This document shows, piece after piece, positions 55,580 through 64,000 of a stretch of DNA of 64,000 nucleotides. Position 1 is the first letter of the stretch, and the number at the start of each line of letters is the position of its first letter. The DNA lies in contig NZ_AP024861.1 of NCBI RefSeq assembly GCF_024346755.1, positions 1,674,001 to 1,738,000 on the forward strand, written 5' to 3'. The translations under genes and the position numbers were made by a program. The notes below the pieces were generated by a model. The model worked only from the letters and a program-made list of their open reading frames with translations. It was not told the origin of the DNA and searched no databases. Origin of the DNA: Vibrio aerogenes. GTDB taxonomy: Bacteria > Pseudomonadota > Gammaproteobacteria > Enterobacterales > Vibrionaceae.

Positions 55580-57220
55580 ATGCGGCAAATATCGATAACC
55601 AACCTGGTCAGGCTGAATATGCTGATTGTTATTCTTGCGATTGCAGGTCTGAGTGTTTATCTCATTGCTTCGCTGAATCATGTCCAGCTTCAGTTTGGTA
55701 AGGTGGTTGACCGGAATGTAAATTTGCTGACAACCATTTCGGATATGCGTTATTACACGGTCACTTATCGCCGGTTTGCGCTGGACTACGGACTGACGAC
55801 CAGCACCAGTGAACATCATGAGATCATCAAAACGATTGAGTTTAACGATCAGGCCGTTGCTGTGGCTTTGCAACGGATGAAACAACTGGCCGATACGGGT
55901 GAAATTCAGCAAAATGTGGCCTCATTCGAGCGTCATATCCAACAATACAGGGCCATGCAGCAAGACTATATCCGTCTGATTGATTCAGGAAGAATCGAGG
56001 ATGCCCGGAGAAAAATGCTTGGTCCGATGCTGGCACCTTTCAATACCATTGTGGAAAATCTGACAGACTTTCAGTCAAGACTCCGGCAACAGGCGATTGA
56101 TATCCGCGATGAAAAACGCCGGGAAATTTCGACGGTTATTCTCCGCTCGGTTTCAGCCGCAGCTGTGGCTATTATTGTTTTGCTGATTTCAAATTACATT
56201 ATTGCCCATCGCCGGGTGATTGTGCCGCTCAATACACTGAAAACCCATATGTCAGTGCTTGGACAGGGGGATTTACACACCGCATTTCCACTGTCTGAAT
56301 TTAATGAAGATGAGCTGGGTCAGGCTGCACAGGCTTTTCAGGAGATGAAACAAAATCTGACGCAATTAATCGTTGCTGTGAAAAGCAGTGTTGATAATCT
56401 GGAGCAAACTTCCGGGATGCTGGAAGAGAAAGTGAATTTTACGCATCAAAGCGTTGAAGTCCAGCAAGCTGAAATCAGCCAGATTGTTTCTGACGCGCAA
56501 AATCTGTCACTCAACACCCAAATGATTAATGAAGTCAGCGAACAAGCGCTGCAAAACAGTGAATTAACGAAAGAACAGGCTCAGCAGGGTGAAAAAAGTA
56601 TTCTGGCTTCGGTTTCTGCGACCGATGAGATGTCACAACTGATTACGCAAACCAGCGCAGTGATTCACACTTTGTATAACCACAGCTCAGATATCGGCGT
56701 TATTTCTGATGTGATCAGTGATGTGACAAGGCAGACAAACCTGCTGGCGCTCAACGCTGCGATCGAAGCGGCCAGGGCCGGAGAAGCGGGGCGTGGTTTT
56801 GCTGTTGTTGCAGAGCAGGTTCGGGAACTTGCTCAGAAAACCCAGAGTTCAATTGAAGAAATTGGTGAGATTATTGATGGGTTACAATCGCAGGTGGCGG
56901 ATGCCCAGACAATGATGTCTGACTGTCAAAATCACATTGAGACCAATCTGGTGCAGGTGACAAAAGCCGGGGAATCTTATCATCATATTGTCGATGCCTC
57001 AGAGTCTGTTGCTGAAATGGACGGAAAGATTGCAGCGCTGGTTCATGAACAAAACGGTTTATCGGTGCATGTGTCACAAAGTACCGCACGTATTTCTTCA
57101 TCCTCAGTTCAGATTGAGCAGATTGCCGGTGAAACGGCACAGGCTTACCAGTCTTTGCGGGCTCAGACTGATGTGCTGAAAGACTATATCAATACATTTC
57201 ATATTGCGCCTACAGCCTGA
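55580..57220 (+). CDS. Methyl-accepting chemotaxis protein, four-helix-bundle sensor
   Basis: 546 residues from the ATG after AGAGGA. First helix at residues 10-32, a mostly helical periplasmic part of about 155 residues (4HB_MCP class, not Cache), a second helix near 195-212, HAMP (PLNTLKTHMSVLGQGDL), and the signalling tip [20 protein letters not shown] followed by [15 protein letters not shown]. There is no C-terminal CheR-docking pentapeptide. The ligand is unknown. It ends at a strong terminator. Confidence 0.94.
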   Translation: MRQISITNLVRLNMLIVILAIAGLSVYLIASLNHVQLQFGKVVDRNVNLLTTISDMRYYTVTYRRFALDYGLTTSTSEHHEIIKTIEFNDQAVAVALQRMKQLADTGEIQQNVASFERHIQQYRAMQQDYIRLIDSGRIEDARRKMLGPMLAPFNTIVENLTDFQSRLRQQAIDIRDEKRREISTVILRSVSAAAVAIIVLLISNYIIAHRRVIVPLNTLKTHMSVLGQGDLHTAFPLSEFNEDELGQAAQAFQEMKQNLTQLIVAVKSSVDNLEQTSGMLEEKVNFTHQSVEVQQAEISQIVSDAQNLSLNTQMINEVSEQALQNSELTKEQAQQGEKSILASVSATDEMSQLITQTSAVIHTLYNHSSDIGVISDVISDVTRQTNLLALNAAIEAARAGEAGRGFAVVAEQVRELAQKTQSSIEEIGEIIDGLQSQVADAQTMMSDCQNHIETNLVQVTKAGESYHHIVDASESVAEMDGKIAALVHEQNGLSVHVSQSTARISSSSVQIEQIAGETAQAYQSLRAQTDVLKDYINTFHIAPTA

Positions 57221-57263
57221 CAGAAAACCGACCGGATTTGATGACCGGTAAACAGGATGAGTA

Positions 57264-57289
57264 CCTCCCGTTCGCCGGGAGGTTTTTTT
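57264..57289 (+). terminator. Rho-independent terminator after chemoreceptor
   Basis: Stem CCTCCCG / CGGGAGG with a TTCGC loop and seven T. Confidence 0.9.
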
Positions 57290-57397
57290 CGTCTGGCCAG
57301 CGGTGAATTCTGTATGATTGGCTATCATTATAAAATAAATGATAATTATGTTATTTTCTGCGGCGCAGCACCGACCACAAACATATAGCGAATCCGA

Positions 57398-58234
57398 ATG
57401 TCTCGAAAGTTGACTCTTCCTGTTGCCATTGGATGGCTTTTAGCCAGTCGTATGGTTGTAGCCAGCAGCGAAACTATACCCAATCAGCGGGCTGCAACCG
57501 GACAGGCTGAAGCTCCGAAACCGTTTGTCATGGCAGCAACCCAGCCAGATCATACCCGGCAGGGGAAACTGATGAGCCTGATTTATCATGACCTGTTTCA
57601 CCGGATAGGGGTTCCGCTCCGGCTGGTTCATTTACCACTGAAAAGGGCTTCACAAGAGGCAAATCAGGGTAAAATTGACGGTGAAGTTGGCCGGATTTAT
57701 GAGTACAGCCAGATATACACGAATATGAGGCGGGTTGAATTTCCTGTCGTGCAGGTCTCTGCGGGGGCCTTTGCCCGGCGGATGGATAAAATCAAGCTCA
57801 ATGATGGATGGGACAGCTTATATGGTACACCCTACAGTATTGGCTATCAGCGGGGCATTGTGTCCAGTGAAGTGAATCTGAAGAAGCGGGTTCCACCGGG
57901 GCGGTTAAGCCCGGCAACCAGTGTTCAGCAGGGGATTTTAAAACTGAAATACGGACGAACGGACCTGTTTGTTCACTCGCATGGCATTGTCGCCGATAAC
58001 TATCTGACTCAGGAGGAGTTTAAAGATATTGAAGTGATTGCGATTATGCAGGTGGTTCCGATATACCCTTATGTCTATAAGAAACATCAGGCAATGGCTG
58101 CGGTGATGGCTGATACGCTGCAACAGATGAAACGTGAGGGGGTTTTATATCAGTTTTGTATGCAGGCATACGCTGAGTTGGCGGCCAATCATTGTTATCA
58201 GGAAGGCGGAAAATATTCTCAGCTCCAGTGGTGA
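57398..58234 (+). CDS. Periplasmic solute-binding-protein-like (SBP_bac_3 type)
   Basis: 278 residues. A signal peptide ends MVVAS at residue 23. The fold pattern matches family 3 amino-acid-type binding proteins (PLRLVHLPLKRASQEANQGK, DGEVGRIYEYS, YSIGYQRGIVSSE), but the Asp/Arg pair that holds an amino acid carboxyl group is not evident. There is no transporter nearby. Vibrios carry many such orphan proteins, some of which feed two-component sensors or GGDEF proteins. Two Cys in the C-terminal 30 residues may form a disulfide. Confidence 0.72.
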   Translation: MSRKLTLPVAIGWLLASRMVVASSETIPNQRAATGQAEAPKPFVMAATQPDHTRQGKLMSLIYHDLFHRIGVPLRLVHLPLKRASQEANQGKIDGEVGRIYEYSQIYTNMRRVEFPVVQVSAGAFARRMDKIKLNDGWDSLYGTPYSIGYQRGIVSSEVNLKKRVPPGRLSPATSVQQGILKLKYGRTDLFVHSHGIVADNYLTQEEFKDIEVIAIMQVVPIYPYVYKKHQAMAAVMADTLQQMKREGVLYQFCMQAYAELAANHCYQEGGKYSQLQW

Positions 58235-58431
58235 TCTGTTTTGTGATCCCTTTGGGTGTCAGCCGGAGAGCACTGCCTTCAGACTTAATCACTGAAATAG
58301 TCCGGATATTTTTGTGAAAACAATCAATTTTTTGCATGTGATATTGGTGTTGTATGTAAACCTGAAGTAACTTTATTGATATTAAGGTTAATTTTTTGTT
58401 GAGCAGAAAACAGTTCAGGTCGAGGGTGCGT

Positions 58432-58833
58432 ATGGATATAAGCAGTATAGAACAACTGATTGGAAGACAGCCTTCGGATATAAAACCTCAGACAGCAGGA
58501 CAAAGCAGCCGGATTTCTCCGGAGCGTGCGACCCCCCGTTCAGACTCCCGTAAGGAAGCACCGGCGGAATTACAGCCAGAGACGCATCCATCATTTCTGA
58601 CGGAATGGGACCCGGCTGATCCCTCCGTACAAAAATCGACCCTGGAGATTGTCGATTCATTACTCAAATATCACAATATTGGTTTGCAGGCATCCCTGCA
58701 CCACCGGGGACAGGAAGCTTATATCGCCCTGCATGATACGGAGAGCGGTCTTGAAATTAAGCGGATGAAAATTGAGGAAGTCCTGCGGGTCCTGGCCCGG
58801 ACAAATCATCATATAGTGGATGATTCTGTATGA
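58432..58833 (+). CDS. Small protein with FlaG-like C-terminal region
   Basis: 133 residues from the ATG after GAGGG. The first 60 residues are polar and disordered-looking. The rest (LEIVDSLLKYHNIGLQASLH then GQEAYIALHDTESGLEIKRM) follows the beta-strand plus helix pattern of FlaG, in which a D..TGEVIR-like core is common. No flagellar genes are near. The similarity is weak and by eye; it may be an unrelated small protein. Confidence 0.45.
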   Translation: MDISSIEQLIGRQPSDIKPQTAGQSSRISPERATPRSDSRKEAPAELQPETHPSFLTEWDPADPSVQKSTLEIVDSLLKYHNIGLQASLHHRGQEAYIALHDTESGLEIKRMKIEEVLRVLARTNHHIVDDSV

Positions 58834-58851
58834 TTTACAGCCGGAAATACC

Positions 58852-59322
58852 ATGATTGAAATTCTCCCGAACTGGCATCCGATGCTGATACATTTTGCAA
58901 TTTCGCTACTGTTTTTTACCGGTGCGGCACAGATTTTTATATGTATCCGTTCCCCCGGAGAACAACATCCGATCCATTTTGTGATGAAATGGCTTGTGGT
59001 GGGAGGTGCCATTTCAGTAATTGCAGCTGTGGGTTCCGGATTTCATGCCTATGAGAGCCTGTCGCTCGATGGGCCGGCACAGGCAGAAATGATGATGCAC
59101 CGGAATTATGCACTCGGTACGACATGTGTTTTTCTGGCAGGTGCCATCATCTATCTGTTTTTCTCCTCATCTTTACGTTCTCTGGCCTGTCTTTGTTTTA
59201 TTCTGGCATTGCTGCTGGTCACGATTACAGGGTTTCATGGCGGGGAACTGGTCTTCCGTCATGGTTTAGGCGTGATGCCACAAACAGACCTTTTACCGGA
59301 AAGTGATGCCGTAAAGTGGTGA
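58852..59322 (+). CDS. DUF2231 membrane protein
   Basis: 156 residues, four membrane helices. LPNWHPMLIHFAISLLFF near the N terminus and GFHGGELVFRHGLGVMPQ near the C terminus are the two conserved motifs of DUF2231; His residues in these could bind haem or metal. It may form a unit with the gene 18 bp upstream. Immediately after the stop lies a 20-bp match to the HAD-truncating repeat. The function is not known. Confidence 0.85.
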   Translation: MIEILPNWHPMLIHFAISLLFFTGAAQIFICIRSPGEQHPIHFVMKWLVVGGAISVIAAVGSGFHAYESLSLDGPAQAEMMMHRNYALGTTCVFLAGAIIYLFFSSSLRSLACLCFILALLLVTITGFHGGELVFRHGLGVMPQTDLLPESDAVKW

Positions 59323-59327
59323 GACAT

Positions 59328-59347
59328 CAGCGCGTGTTTATCTTTCA
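59328..59347. repeat. Solo copy of the 20-bp element end
   Basis: CAGCGCGTGTTTATCTTTCA differs by one base from positions 27064-27083. It lacks a partner arm here. Confidence 0.6.
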
Positions 59348-59368
59348 CCGCAAAGGTTATCTGTTTGA

Positions 59369-59935
59369 TTATACCTGACAGTTTTCATTCAGACGCCTGA
59401 GCAATTTGGCTGGTGTTCCGCCATATAAACAATCGGGTGGCACATCATCATTGACCACGGAGCCGGCGGCAATCACGGATCGGGCGCCAATGGTCACCCC
59501 CTGATTGATCACTACATTGCCGCCAATCCAGACATCATCTTCGACCACGATCGGTTTACAAAGCGTTTCCCAGCCCCGGCGCTGACGATAATCCAGCGAG
59601 TGTCCGGCAGTATAAAACTGTGCACTGGGCCCAATCAGGACATCATTGCCAATGGTAATCGGTGCGCCATCCAGCATGACGGCATTGATGTTGATGAAAC
59701 TATGGCTGCCAAGGGAAATAGTTTGGCCAAATTCACAGAAGAAAGGAGAGCGAATCATACTGTCCTGGCCTATCTCTTTGAGTAAATCCCTGAGAATGGT
59801 GATGCGTGTCGGGTCATCTGTTGTCTGATTCAGCTGGCCTAATACGGCAGTCACGCCGCTGCGGAGTTGTCTGAGATGAATGTCGTTGCCATCGAATCTC
59901 TGGCCAGACATCATTTTTTCAATTTCTGTCATCAT
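59369..59935 (-). CDS. Mac-type sugar O-acetyltransferase (left-handed beta helix)
   Basis: 188 residues from the ATG after GAGGA. The short N-terminal Mac domain (MMTEIEKMMSGQRFDGND) is followed by hexapeptide repeats (PITIGNDVLIGPSAQFYTAG, then VEDDVWIGGNVVINQGVTIG and GARSVIAAGSVVNDD). It transfers acetyl from acetyl-CoA to maltose, galactosides or similar sugars, possibly as detoxification of surplus sugar. The catalytic His is in FYTAGHSLDYRQR. It is a lone gene, divergent from a GNAT gene. Confidence 0.9.
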   Translation of the reverse strand: MMTEIEKMMSGQRFDGNDIHLRQLRSGVTAVLGQLNQTTDDPTRITILRDLLKEIGQDSMIRSPFFCEFGQTISLGSHSFININAVMLDGAPITIGNDVLIGPSAQFYTAGHSLDYRQRRGWETLCKPIVVEDDVWIGGNVVINQGVTIGARSVIAAGSVVNDDVPPDCLYGGTPAKLLRRLNENCQV

Positions 59936-60092
59936 ATTTTCCTCAAAATCACGGTTTACATTGATCTGAAAAAGGGATATTTGTACCAAAGCATACCTTG
60001 CTGCCCAACCTGAAATAATGAGATCTATCGCATATTTTATTCGTGTTGTCTGCAACAGGTTAATCACGACAGCAATATACAGGAGCTGAACA

Positions 60093-60524
60093 ATGATCTT
60101 CAGAGAAATGGTGATTGCGGATTACCCGCAGGTGATGACGTTATGGTCAGCCACCGAGTCGATGTCACTGCGTGATGCCGATTCCAGAGAAAATATCGGT
60201 GCTTATTTATCCCGTAATCCGGGGCTGAGTTTTGTTGCCTGCCAGGGCTCTAAAATTGTCGGTGCAGTCCTGACCGGAACAGATGGTCGCCGGGGGTATC
60301 TGCAGCATCTGGCTGTTGATCAAACGCTGCGTGGCCAGGGTGTCGGTAAACAGCTGGTGAGATGCTGCGTTTCTGCGCTTGAACAGCAGGGGATTGCAAA
60401 AACACATTTGTTTGTTGCAAATGAAAATCTTTGTGCGCAGACGTTTTATGAACGATTGGGCTGGTACCCGCGGGATGAGGTCCGGATGTATTCGTTTAAT
60501 GCATCGGAGCATCAGAATGTTTAA
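60093..60524 (+). CDS. GNAT-family N-acetyltransferase (YjgM/AaaT-like)
   Basis: 143 residues. Motif A reads LAVDQTLRGQGVGKQLVRCC (residues about 71-90) with the Gln/Arg-x-x-Gly-x-Gly acetyl-CoA loop, and ENLCAQTFYERLGWYPRDEV is motif B. The start follows AGGAG. The target is unknown. The next gene is a helicase after 144 bp. Confidence 0.88.
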   Translation: MIFREMVIADYPQVMTLWSATESMSLRDADSRENIGAYLSRNPGLSFVACQGSKIVGAVLTGTDGRRGYLQHLAVDQTLRGQGVGKQLVRCCVSALEQQGIAKTHLFVANENLCAQTFYERLGWYPRDEVRMYSFNASEHQNV

Positions 60525-60577
60525 CCGCATCACAAGCATACTCAGTGGCAAAGATAACGTGCTATACTCCGCTGCTG

Positions 60578-60611
60578 TTATCCCCGGCGCCTTCAGGTGA
60601 TTTGGGGATAA
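60578..60611 (+). promoter_or_regulatory. Leader hairpin before the DEAD-box helicase gene
   Basis: TTATCCCC / GGGGATAA pair with an 18-nt loop, 57 bp before the start. Cold-inducible helicase genes often have structured leaders; that link is inference. Confidence 0.35.
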
Positions 60612-60668
60612 ATTATTTATCGTCAGTTTGATTGATATTGAGCTTTTCACTCACTAACCGGGGCCAAC

Positions 60669-61841
60669 ATGCCATTTTCCAGACTCGGGCTTTGCCAGCC
60701 AATTGTTCAGGCATTATCTGCATTGAATTACACCAAACCAACCACGATTCAGAGTAAAGCGATTCCAGTCATTCTGGAAGGGCGGGATTTAATTGCAGCG
60801 GCACAGACCGGCACCGGTAAAACAGCTGGGTTTATGCTGCCAATACTGGAGAAGCTTCGTCATGCTCAGGCACAGAAGAAAAAGCGGGTACGGGCTTTGG
60901 TATTGGTGCCTACCCGTGAGCTGGCGATTCAGGTTGCGGAAAATACGGCTGCATTTGCAAAAAATCTGCCACTCACTTGCCTTGCCATGTATGGCGGTGT
61001 TGATGAGCAAACCCAGAAAAACGCGTTGATTGAAGGTGTCGATATTTTGATTGCGACGCCGGGGCGTTTGCTGGATATGTACCGCCAGCGCGCTGTTTAC
61101 TTCGAAGAGATTGAAGTTCTGGTCCTGGATGAAGCGGACCGGATGCTGGACATGGGATTCATTGACGACATTAATCAGGTATTTGACCGGTTGCCCGGAG
61201 ACATCCAGCATGTATTATTTTCTGCAACCTTATCTCACCGGGTCCGTGATTTGGCAAAAACCGTGATTCAGGATCCGGATGAAATCAGTATTGCAGCCAG
61301 ACAAGCTTCCAAGAAAAATATCGAACAGTGGCTGATCACTGTCGACAAAGATAAAAAATCAGCCTTACTCAGTCATCTGATTCTGGAAAATCACTGGGAT
61401 CAGACACTGATTTTTATTGAGACTAAACATGGTGCGGCCAAACTGGTCTCTCAGCTGGAAAAAAGAGGCATTGCCGCCGAAGCATTTCATAGTGGCCGAA
61501 GTCAGGCCGTGCGGGCCAAACTGTTAGCAGATTTCAAATCAGGGGCTGTGAAATATCTCGTTTCGACCGGTGTTGCTGCCCGCGGGATTGACATTGAAGC
61601 GCTGCCAAGAGTGGTGAATTATGATTTGCCATTCCCGGCCGATGAATATGTTCACCGGATTGGCCGGACCGGGCGGGCAGGGGTTGCCGGAGAAGCGATT
61701 TCTCTGGTTTCAAAAGACAACTTTAAAAACCTTTGTATGATCGAAAGTCGTTTGGGACATTTGATTGAGCGGCGGGTGATTGAAGGCTTTGAACCGAAAA
61801 AGCCGGTGCCCCTGAATAAAAGACTGAATCCGTCCTCCTGA
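60669..61841 (+). CDS. DEAD-box RNA helicase (RhlE-like)
   Basis: 390 residues, just the two RecA domains with a short tail. Motifs in order: F/Q region FSRLGLCQPIVQALSAL, AQTGTGKTAG, PTRELA, TPGRLLDM, DEAD in VLDEADRMLDMG, FSATLS, and HRIGRTGRAG. All are intact. It unwinds short RNA duplexes in ribosome assembly or decay, and the short basic tail resembles RhlE. No long low-complexity C terminus is present. Confidence 0.93.
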   Translation: MPFSRLGLCQPIVQALSALNYTKPTTIQSKAIPVILEGRDLIAAAQTGTGKTAGFMLPILEKLRHAQAQKKKRVRALVLVPTRELAIQVAENTAAFAKNLPLTCLAMYGGVDEQTQKNALIEGVDILIATPGRLLDMYRQRAVYFEEIEVLVLDEADRMLDMGFIDDINQVFDRLPGDIQHVLFSATLSHRVRDLAKTVIQDPDEISIAARQASKKNIEQWLITVDKDKKSALLSHLILENHWDQTLIFIETKHGAAKLVSQLEKRGIAAEAFHSGRSQAVRAKLLADFKSGAVKYLVSTGVAARGIDIEALPRVVNYDLPFPADEYVHRIGRTGRAGVAGEAISLVSKDNFKNLCMIESRLGHLIERRVIEGFEPKKPVPLNKRLNPSS

Positions 61842-62376
61842 GCCTTTTTGGGCGGGTCACAGGGGACCGTTGAGACTCAGCGGTCCCGCATGCCGATGGT
61901 TCAATACCGGATAATCTGAACAAAAGCGAAATATTCGTTTCATTTACTCTTGATTATCCTTGTTTTGTGCCCGGCTCAGACCCCATTATAACATTCCCCG
62001 TTTTTTACTTTTTTCCTCAGATGATACCTGAATGATGCGCTCTTCCTTCCTTTCAAAGCAAGGGATAGCTCTGTTTTTACGCTTTGAATGCTGTGTATAT
62101 CCGGATATTCAGAAAAGTGTGATGCGTCACAAAATAAACTCAATAATTCGTTTTAAATTGATTATGAAATATTTATTTCGTATAAAGAGTTTATCCGTTT
62201 CAGCATAATAACCGGAGTGTTAAGCAGGTGTGCTGCCGGGCGGCTCTTGTAAGACTGACGGTGAAACATTTACCGTCTCAGTTAAAGAGAGAATGATCAC
62301 AACCTGATCCGCGGGTGTTGCTGCTACCCCGGGAATTGGTTTGATTCACACAATATAACAAATAAGGATGAGAGAA
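61842..62376. promoter_or_regulatory. Intergenic region upstream of mmsA
   Basis: 535 bp without a gene. A 7-bp hairpin GGGACCG/CGGTCCC (61863-61887) may end helicase transcription, though no T-run follows. TGTGA-TGCG-TCACA at 62118-62131 is a perfect short palindrome. A CTGACGGT/ACCGTCTCAG hairpin (about 62257-62282) lies near the gene. Confidence 0.4.
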
Positions 62377-63888
62377 ATGAAAGTGCTTCAGAATTTTATC
62401 AATGGTCAGATTTCTGAGAGCCAGAGTCATCGCTTTGGTGCCATTTATAATCCGGCTAATGGTGAGCAGATTCGTCAGGTTGTGTTGAGCTCTGCCAAAG
62501 AAACAGAAGCTGCAGTGGCAGCGGCTGAGCAGGCTTTTCCTGCCTGGTCCAAAACATCGCCGCTGAAACGGGCGCGTGTCATGTTTCGTTTTAAAGCATT
62601 GCTGGAACAGAATATGGATCGTCTGGCAAAAACTATCTCTGAAGAACACGGCAAGGTGTATTCAGATGCTGTGGGAGAAATTACCCGTGGCCTGGAAGTG
62701 GTTGAATTTGCCTGTGGTATTCCACACCTGCAGAAGGGAGAGCATTCTGCGAATGTCGGGACGGGTGTTGACAGCCATTCTCTGATGCAGCCTTTGGGCG
62801 TTTGTGCCGGAATTACGCCATTTAATTTCCCGGCAATGGTGCCGATGTGGATGTTCCCGATCTCGCTTGCAACAGGCAATACTTTTGTTTTGAAACCTTC
62901 CGAAAAAGATCCCAGCCTTGGATTAATTATGGCTGAGCTGTTGAAAGAAGCTGGTTTGCCTGACGGCGTTTTTAACGTGGTAAACGGTGATAAAGAAGCG
63001 GTCGATGTGTTATTAACTGATCCGCGGGTCCAGGCTGTGAGCTTTGTTGGCTCGACACCCATCGCCGAATATATTTACAGTACAGCTTCAGCCCATGGCA
63101 AGCGTTGTCAGGCACTTGGCGGCGCTAAAAATCATTGTATCCTGATGCCGGATGCTGACATGGATATGGCTGCAAATGCGATTATGGGGGCAGGTTTTGG
63201 TGCGGCCGGTGAGCGTTGTATGGCATTGTCTGTGGTGGTTGCTGTCGGTGATGATACGGCGGATACCCTGATTGCCAAACTGGAAGAGAAAATTGCGCAG
63301 ATGCGGGTTGGACCCGGTTTAACCGACGGACCAGAAAACGACATGGGCCCGGTGATTTCAGCTCAGCATCAGGAAAAAATTTGCGGATATATCGATTCCG
63401 GTGAAGCGCAGGGTGCGAAAATTGTTGTGGATGGACGTGGTTATCAGGTGCCGGGACATGAAGCCGGTTATTTTGTCGGGCCGACTCTGATTGATCAGGT
63501 ATCGCCTGAGATGACTATCTATAAAGAAGAAATCTTTGGCCCGGTACTTTCAGTGGTCCGGGTGAGCGATTATGAGACTGGATTAGCCTTGGTCAATCAC
63601 CATGAATACGGTAACGGTACGGCTATTTTTACCCGTGATGGCGAAACGGCGCGCCAGTTTAGTGAAGATGTGATTGCAGGAATGGTTGGCGTGAATGTGC
63701 CGATTCCTGTCCCTATGGCATTTCATAGCTTTGGCGGATGGAAACGTTCCATTTTCGGGCCACTGAATGTACACGGTAATGATGGTGTTCGTTTTTATAC
63801 CCGTATGAAGACCGTCACCAGTCGCTGGCCGGCCAGTGTGCGTCTGGAAAAACACACCAGCGCATTTGTGATGCCGACCATGGATTAA
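62377..63888 (+). CDS. mmsA: CoA-acylating methylmalonate-semialdehyde dehydrogenase
   Basis: 503 residues from the ATG 8 nt after AAGGA; an ATG three codons earlier is too close to it. The aldehyde dehydrogenase motifs are present: GITPFNFPAMVPMWMFPI, SFVGSTPIAEYIY for NAD, and GAAGERCMALS with the catalytic Cys. RCMALS and the missing general-base Glu (QALGGAKNH instead of ELGG) are typical of the CoA-dependent MmsA/IolA branch. It converts methylmalonate semialdehyde to propionyl-CoA in valine, thymine or inositol breakdown. Other mms genes may lie beyond the window. A terminator follows. Confidence 0.93.
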   Translation: MKVLQNFINGQISESQSHRFGAIYNPANGEQIRQVVLSSAKETEAAVAAAEQAFPAWSKTSPLKRARVMFRFKALLEQNMDRLAKTISEEHGKVYSDAVGEITRGLEVVEFACGIPHLQKGEHSANVGTGVDSHSLMQPLGVCAGITPFNFPAMVPMWMFPISLATGNTFVLKPSEKDPSLGLIMAELLKEAGLPDGVFNVVNGDKEAVDVLLTDPRVQAVSFVGSTPIAEYIYSTASAHGKRCQALGGAKNHCILMPDADMDMAANAIMGAGFGAAGERCMALSVVVAVGDDTADTLIAKLEEKIAQMRVGPGLTDGPENDMGPVISAQHQEKICGYIDSGEAQGAKIVVDGRGYQVPGHEAGYFVGPTLIDQVSPEMTIYKEEIFGPVLSVVRVSDYETGLALVNHHEYGNGTAIFTRDGETARQFSEDVIAGMVGVNVPIPVPMAFHSFGGWKRSIFGPLNVHGNDGVRFYTRMKTVTSRWPASVRLEKHTSAFVMPTMD

Positions 63889-63940
63889 GAGCGTGGAATA
63901 AACGCTTTACTGATTTCCAGAGATCAATTTTTCAGACGTC

Positions 63941-63965
63941 AATGCCCGGATAAGCTCCGGGCATT
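63941..63965 (+). terminator. Terminator after mmsA
   Basis: Perfect 10-bp stem AATGCCCGGA / TCCGGGCATT with a 5-nt loop and a short T-run. Confidence 0.75.
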
Positions 63966-64000
63966 GTTTCAAATCATTATTTCAGCTAAGCGCTTATTGT

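Noticed and set aside
62475..63062. 195-codon antisense frame inside mmsA
   Set aside because: Antisense shadow of a strongly conserved aldehyde dehydrogenase gene.
1..64000. CRISPR array, tRNA or rRNA genes, prophage
   Set aside because: No regular repeat-spacer series, no cloverleaf with a GGTTCGAATCC-type arm, no rRNA-like stretch and no phage structural genes were seen by eye.

Overview
The window looks like a chromosomal segment of a Gammaproteobacterium, most probably Vibrionaceae. The reasons are moderate GC, four methyl-accepting or aerotaxis receptors in 64 kb, an FMN riboswitch upstream of a stand-alone ribB, LamB-type porin plus Opp-type sugar import, a GH57 amylase with PKD and starch-binding modules, and Vibrio-style short palindromic repeats. 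The mix of sensory, sugar-utilisation and detoxification genes, without ribosomal or core biosynthetic operons, resembles a Vibrio secondary chromosome. That assignment is inference.

Layout. 1-13.6 kb: the end of an MFS transporter, an orphan FrcB-like sugar-binding protein, a chemoreceptor, a membrane diguanylate cyclase, a LysR/TSUP divergent pair, and a MarR/oxidoreductase divergent pair whose shared promoter carries two near-identical palindromes. Then come DUF4405, Nudix, secreted EEP nuclease-fold and PilZ/PNPOx-like genes. 13.9-20.5 kb: a mannosylglycerate-type locus (PTS IIBC, separate IIA, GH38 MngB-like, RpiR regulator, ROK kinase). 20.7-26.6 kb: an RRM protein, a large secreted GH57 starch-active enzyme behind a structured leader, and an Aer-like receptor.

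27-40.7 kb holds the most coherent accessory system. An Opp-type ABC importer, a 1148-residue protein I cannot assign (probably a carbohydrate-active enzyme), a LacI regulator, a LamB-like porin and a solute-binding-like protein without signal peptide are tied together by repeated palindromes with the core AAGAAAGCGCTTTCTT. One permease gene of this system is interrupted by a run of nine G.

41-50 kb: a MATE transporter behind three tandem Shine-Dalgarno-bearing repeats, GNAT, FMN riboswitch-ribB, a chemoreceptor, an orphan element that resembles a decayed FMN riboswitch, and a membrane-anchored phosphatase/lipid-kinase fusion. 50.1-55.4 kb: a co-directional set (APC permease, M20 amidohydrolase, exported phytochelatin-synthase-like protease, RidA, CyuA-type cysteine desulfidase) that I read as a thiol-peptide or cysteine-conjugate catabolic locus. 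55.4-64 kb: chemoreceptor, solute-binding protein, DUF2231, Mac-type acetyltransferase, GNAT, DEAD-box helicase and MmsA. Palindromic MITE-like elements are scattered between genes, and one abuts a truncated HAD gene. I saw no tRNA, rRNA, CRISPR array or intact transposase.
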